The translations under genes and the position numbers were made by a program. From positions 27,069,116 through 27,133,115 of the forward strand of contig OZ023210.1 of the NCBI GenBank assembly GCA_963995525.1: a DNA stretch of 64,000 nt, in the 5' to 3' direction. Each line of letters opens with the position of its first letter. Within the stretch, counting starts at the first letter, position 1. The notes under the pieces are model-generated. The model saw nothing but the letters and a program-made list of their open reading frames with translations. It ran no database searches and had not been told where the DNA came from. Below, piece after piece: positions 45,601-51,600 of the stretch. Source of the stretch: Escarpia spicata. Taxonomy: Eukaryota; Annelida; Polychaeta; Sabellida; Siboglinidae.

Positions 45601-48600
45601 AGATAAGGGTGTGTCCTATCCCCTAATCTCTTCATTATACGGTAGTAACATAGTGGTGAGAGATCTAGTTACTTGACCAGCACAGCATGGACAGAGAAGA
45701 CCATGGAAACCAAGCTGAACTTACCAGAAACTATTTGAGTGTTGAATTTGAGATAGCAGTTACTGGGGTTGAAAAAGTAATGCAGGATTGACACCGATAT
45801 CTTATTTACATTGCCCTTCTGAATACTAGATGATGATGAAGATGATCTTTCATCAAAATGTTTGCATCATCCTTAGGTAAAATCATAGATATTTGTGCAT
45901 GCTGTGTGTTTGAAATTATTCTTGGGATTATTCTTTGGTTTGAATGGTAATTTTTATTAAACAATGGCATTGTCGTTGCATTTGGATTTAAAGTTGCATA
46001 TGAGTTAATTTCATATTTCTCTCATCGCTGCATGCGACAGAGCCGACACTTGTGCCAAAGACACCGCGTCAGAAAGAACTCTACGACATCATGATGCTGT
46101 TGTACGAAACAAAGATCACAGCTTTGGAGATAAAACGCCACATCACTGAGTGGTTCAGTAAACACGCTGGTGGAACTTCTCTCAAGGACAAACAGGTGAG
46201 TGTACAGTGTTTGGAGCAATGCTGAACGACCTCTCGAGCCTGGGGTGGTGTCTTACTCTGCCCAAGGCAGATATACGACGCATTGAAGTTCACTGAATCA
46301 GCTGTACTTTGTCCCGCTTGCTCTTTTTGCTGATTGTGATGTATTTAAGAAAACAATGGTAGTTATAATTTAATTTAATGTTTTTTATTGCACTGATTTT
46401 CTGGGGGGCCTTTCTCCTGCCTGAGAGAATTTAGTGGTGATCCACTCGCCAGATGGTGCCAGAGTATAAGAGTGAAGGGATGTAAGTTAGTTATTACTGT
46501 TTTATAGAGGAACCTGCACAAACTGAAGGAGGAACTACAGTTGTGGGTGTAATCTGGTTAGTACTGTTACTTTTGTAGATGAAACTGGATGAACTGAAGG
46601 TGGAACTACAGATGTGGGCATCCGAAGACAGAGAGAATGTGTACGTGACCCACTCAAACAAGGGAGAGTTCGTCCAGTACATGTTGCGACAATGCATGCG
46701 ACAACAAGCCAGTCCCTACTACAACACCAGGGTATGCATTACTGTTATACTAAAGTGGTTTCAAGTTTCATTTCGGCTAATTAAACCTGAACATTCAGGA
46801 ATTGTCCACATTCTCCATGTTGTATTCATGCTCGGATGTGGGGAGAACTATATCCTTTGATCCACCTGATGGATTTCTTTAAGTATCTCTCCTCTGATGG
46901 CGTGATTTTACATGCCAGTGGCTTATTGAGAGTTTAACAATTTGTTATCATGTGTAACCAGACTTTTTTGCACAAGACTATTGAATTATATTAGAATATT
47001 ATCTTCATTATTTGATCAATATGAGAATACATATTTCTGATATTTTGACATCTATAGATTGGGTTGGGCAGCAGTGAGTTTTCTGTTTTCCGTTGACCTT
47101 ACTGCTTAACTTTATTTATACGCTGTTACAATTAAATGATGTATTTTTCTTTCCTGTCAGCTACATTTAGCAGTCAAGTAATCTGAAACACAAATGTTAT
47201 CCTGATAGGCCAAAGGGGCGGTCGCATCAGTTTACAAAGGTCAAATATGTTAAGCATTACATGGGAGGGTGGGGTGCTTTGGTTTTCACTATGCATTATG
47301 GGGAAAATTAAATTTACACAGTGGTGAGTGAAACTTGACTTACGGCCAGACACCCCAGGTGAAATGGAGTTTTTAACTAAAAATTCTCAAAATGGTTTTC
47401 TGCCAGATTATGACCTTTGTATGCATATTATCAGTAAAGTTCACTTCTATGACAATTACATACCTCTAAGTGAGTCTTAGTCATGGATCAAGCATGCCAA
47501 TATCAAGTAATCAAATCCATTATGCAATCTTTGACAGCCATTTAAACAAAATTCAAACATTTCTGCATTTGGAAATGGGATATCTTTAGGAGTAATTATA
47601 ATATACAAATGTGTTTTCAGTGTTGCATTCAACAGACTCTGCTCTGTGAAATGTTCAGACACTTTTAAAAAATCATCAATAGTTTGAAAGATACAAGCAT
47701 ATTTGTTGCAAACATTTTTTTCTACCAAATTAAAATAATTCTTTAAAAAATAAAAACAAAACATGTTGAAAAATGCTCTGATCATTTCAGAAGAAAATGT
47801 TTACAGAACATGGATCTGCAAGAATTATAATTACATATGTACTCAAAAAAGAATGGCAGTTTTTTTTAATTTGTCAATATTTGCTCAAAATGGTGGCAAT
47901 TTTGTTTGTTACTATGGAACCGGTGGGTCTGGCCAAAAAAAGTTCAATACATTTTTTACTCGGTATGACCCATTCCATACTTTGGGCAAAAAAATGCACA
48001 ATTTGCACAAATTAAAAAATAAAATAAATCCTATCTACCTGCCATGTCTGGCCTTAACTTGATTTACTATGGTAAATATCTTGGCCAATTTGACCACTCG
48101 CTGTCCTCCTAGATGTCACACCCCTCCATTTCGTCCTGTGAGAGAAACATGTAGACAAAATAGACCTTGATAACCATTGGATCGCACAATCCCTATGTGT
48201 CAGTTGTACAGGAACACGTCGTGCTTGCAGGCCCAGGCCAGTTGCAGTCAGGATGGTCTGAGTCAACAAGCAAGCGAGCCCGAGTATACCGGTATATATA
48301 CAGCGCATGAAATGGGTGAGACCGCCTTTTCACCATCTTCACTTGTGGACCCATTAGAGTGATTTGTAGATTTAGAGTTAACAATTTTACCCAACGTGCC
48401 CCAGTGAGATGGGGATGTTGAGCTAAGAACATAATTTCCTGTTGCGGATAATGGCAGATGGTGGCAGGTGCACATGCTATTTTGGCAGAGTGCCAAGCAA
48501 CCAATGCAAGTGTCACATTATATAGCAACATTGTAGATATCCATGCTCATCATATAAACTCTGTGATCTAGAGGCAGCTTTAATTAACTAGAAAATATTA

Positions 48601-51600
48601 ATAGGTGTCTTTTCTTGTTGTGCTACACCAGGATAACGCGGCTAGTAATTACGATATATGATAATTGATATGGACATCTATCCAGAGTAGATGTGTTATT
48701 CCAACGTCCAGTCTCAACATTATATATACTGATTTGTTTGGCGTGTGTGTGTGTTCGTGCATGCAATGTGTTCATGTGTGTTATATACTACATTGTTTTA
48801 GGCGATGCACTACACAACATACAGTTTAGAGTTGTGTGTTACATTGTTTTGGGCGATGCATTACACAACATACAGTTTAGAGTTGTGTGTTACATTGTTT
48901 TGGGCGATGCATTACACAACATACAATTTAGAGTTTTATGTTACATATTGTGGTTTAGCACGTTCTGTTTTGTGTAGAGAGTTGCGACACCATCTCTGAT
49001 GTTTAGATGAAGCTAAGTTTCAAGAACAGTTACATGATGTACTAATTGCTGTTGATAGGTGGCAGCCAATCCCAAGAAAAACTTGCCAGTCAGGTGACTA
49101 TACTTTTAATAATTTATTGTCTTTCATCTAACAGAATATTGTAACATGCATAAACAGAGCAAAGAAACTACCAATTGTTGCAACTTGAGTCACTTATTAC
49201 AAAATTATATCATTTTGCCATACCACACCTTTTCCGTATTATTTAATGGACTCTCTTATGTAATAAAAAATTATATTTTAAGTGATCCAACATTTACCTG
49301 TATATTTATGTTTAATCATGCCACCCTTAGGAGTATAACATATGAATGTAATTATGTTTACCATATTTTGATGAAAGGATATCAATTTGACCACACTGCT
49401 ACGGAACACTTAAAACCCTGATAGCCATGTACCGGTAAATCATGACTTAGCACCTTGTTTAGGGGTTCCCATTTTGGGGGCTGGGGAGAGGGGGTGCCAT
49501 GTGGTTTCAGGGGACTCTGTAGACCTGCAAAATTGTTTTGTTGAATGTCATATTGTATAAAAGACGAAGCCAGAGGTTCATTCATTCAGTGGGGCATTTT
49601 GTAGGAACTTGGGCACCCCGAGTTAGTGGGCTATCCTTCCTATTTATTACCTGCTTCTTTGTTGGATAATCACATTTCGTTCACATTGTTTGCTTTTTCT
49701 TCTGCAGAGGGCGTCAGGAATGCAGAGGAACCGACCAGTGAGTTTAGTTAATTATCAGATAGCCTATATATTATATATATTTATATACATATATTCCTAG
49801 ATGTTGCATACACAGATCAGTTGTGCGTGTAGTGCATGTTGACCACTTCATTGTGAGATTTAGGGTATACAACCTCTGACAACAATGCTCTCATAGTCAC
49901 CAAAATATTTTTTTGGGTACAAATAATTACATGTATTATATTTCTGGATATACTACGTATGCTAACAGTTAGAATATTAAACTAAAACGTATTATTCACA
50001 TAACCAACGTTCAAAACTTTAAGCACACCGGTGGTGGTCCGCTTAAAGCAGAAGTCTGCCACACATAGCACTCTGGTCTATATGCATAACTGGTCTATAT
50101 ATATACATGTATATGCAGCGGTGTATATGTGTGTTTATATATATATATAACATATATATATAATACACACATATATAATATATATGACCTCAATGGAAAA
50201 ACGATCAGAATCACATTTCATAAATAAATGAGACGCCAGTGCTGTGTGATAGGTCAGTACGCTGAGTTTATCCTAGAGGTGTTTCCCAAGTCAGAATGAT
50301 AACAGTCCACACATTATGATAGGCATTTGATTAATGGCTCAATGAAAGAATGATCACTATCCACTGGCAACTATGCAAATTTGATCAGAGTCCAGTCATG
50401 TGACCTGCATAACCAATCAGCATTGACTAATGGCCACCGCTCAGTAAAAAAAATTGTGTGCTTTTGAACACACGAATTTCGTCAGTTTGTGTGATTTTCT
50501 TACAAACCTCTGATGATGGAGGGTAACTATGATTACCTCAACCAACAGACAGACCAAGGAAGAGGCAGAAGCATGACAGTAAGAAGAAACAGGCACAAAG
50601 AGGTTGACTATGCACAAGACTGGTACTGATTGTGGATGTACAAGACCGAAGTGCTTTGAAATTACCACTGCCAATGAAAGAGAAGAGCTGATTATGCAAT
50701 TCACCAGAGATTACTCAACCAAAGATGAGACGGATGCATATCTCTCCAGCCTGATTACTGTCTCTGATGTTGTGAGGAGACCAAGAAAAGATGAGGATGA
50801 GGTATCATTCAACGACCACTCATATCAATACAGCCAACATAAGAGTGATGAGGGAGGGACGTTTAGTCACTTTGAGAGTATGAGGAGGGACATTTAGTCA
50901 CTTTGAGAGTATGAGGAGGGACATTTAGTCACTTTGAGAGTATAAGGGAGGGACTTTTAGTCACTTTGAGAGTGTGAGGGAGGGACATTTAGTCACTTTG
51001 AGAGTATGAGGGAAGGACGTTTAGTCACTTTGTGAGTATGAGGGAGGGACGTTTAGTCACTCTGAGAGTATGAGGAGGGACGTTTAGTCACTTTGAGAGT
51101 ATGAGGGAGGGACGTTTAGCCACTTTGAGAGTATGAGGGAGGGACGTTTAGTCACTTTGAGAGTGATGGAGGGACGTTTAGTCACTTTGCGAGTAGGAGG
51201 GAGGGACGTTTAGTCATTTTGATAGTATGAGGGAGGGACGTTTAGTCACTTTGAGAGTATGAGGGATGGACGTTTAGTCACTTTGAGAGTATGAGGGAGG
51301 GACGTTTAGTCACTTTGCAAGTATGAAGGAAGTTTAGTCACGTTGAGAGTAAGAGGGAGGGACATTTAGTAACTTTGAGAGTATGAGGGAGGGACGTTTA
51401 GTCACTTTGAGAATATGAGGTAGGGACATTTAGTCACTTTGCGAGTAAGCTTCAAGGCTTTCATGTCAGTGTTTGGAGTAACCAACAGACGACTGCAGAC
51501 TCTAAAGAAATCTCTTGCCACCGCAGGTAAGCTATATACTAGTCCGGTACGGGTATTGAACATTATTAACACTTTACAAGTTTGTTATGCATAGAATGTA

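Noticed and set aside
48693..48999. Open frames over 48.7-49.0 kb as a small repetitive protein
   Set aside because: They translate three copies of a 51-bp repeat inside an intron of the BCAP-like gene.
50604..50897. A host zinc-finger or nuclear protein at 50.6 kb
   Set aside because: It continues into DDE-like blocks downstream and is enclosed by perfect 21-bp inverted repeats, so it belongs to a transposon.
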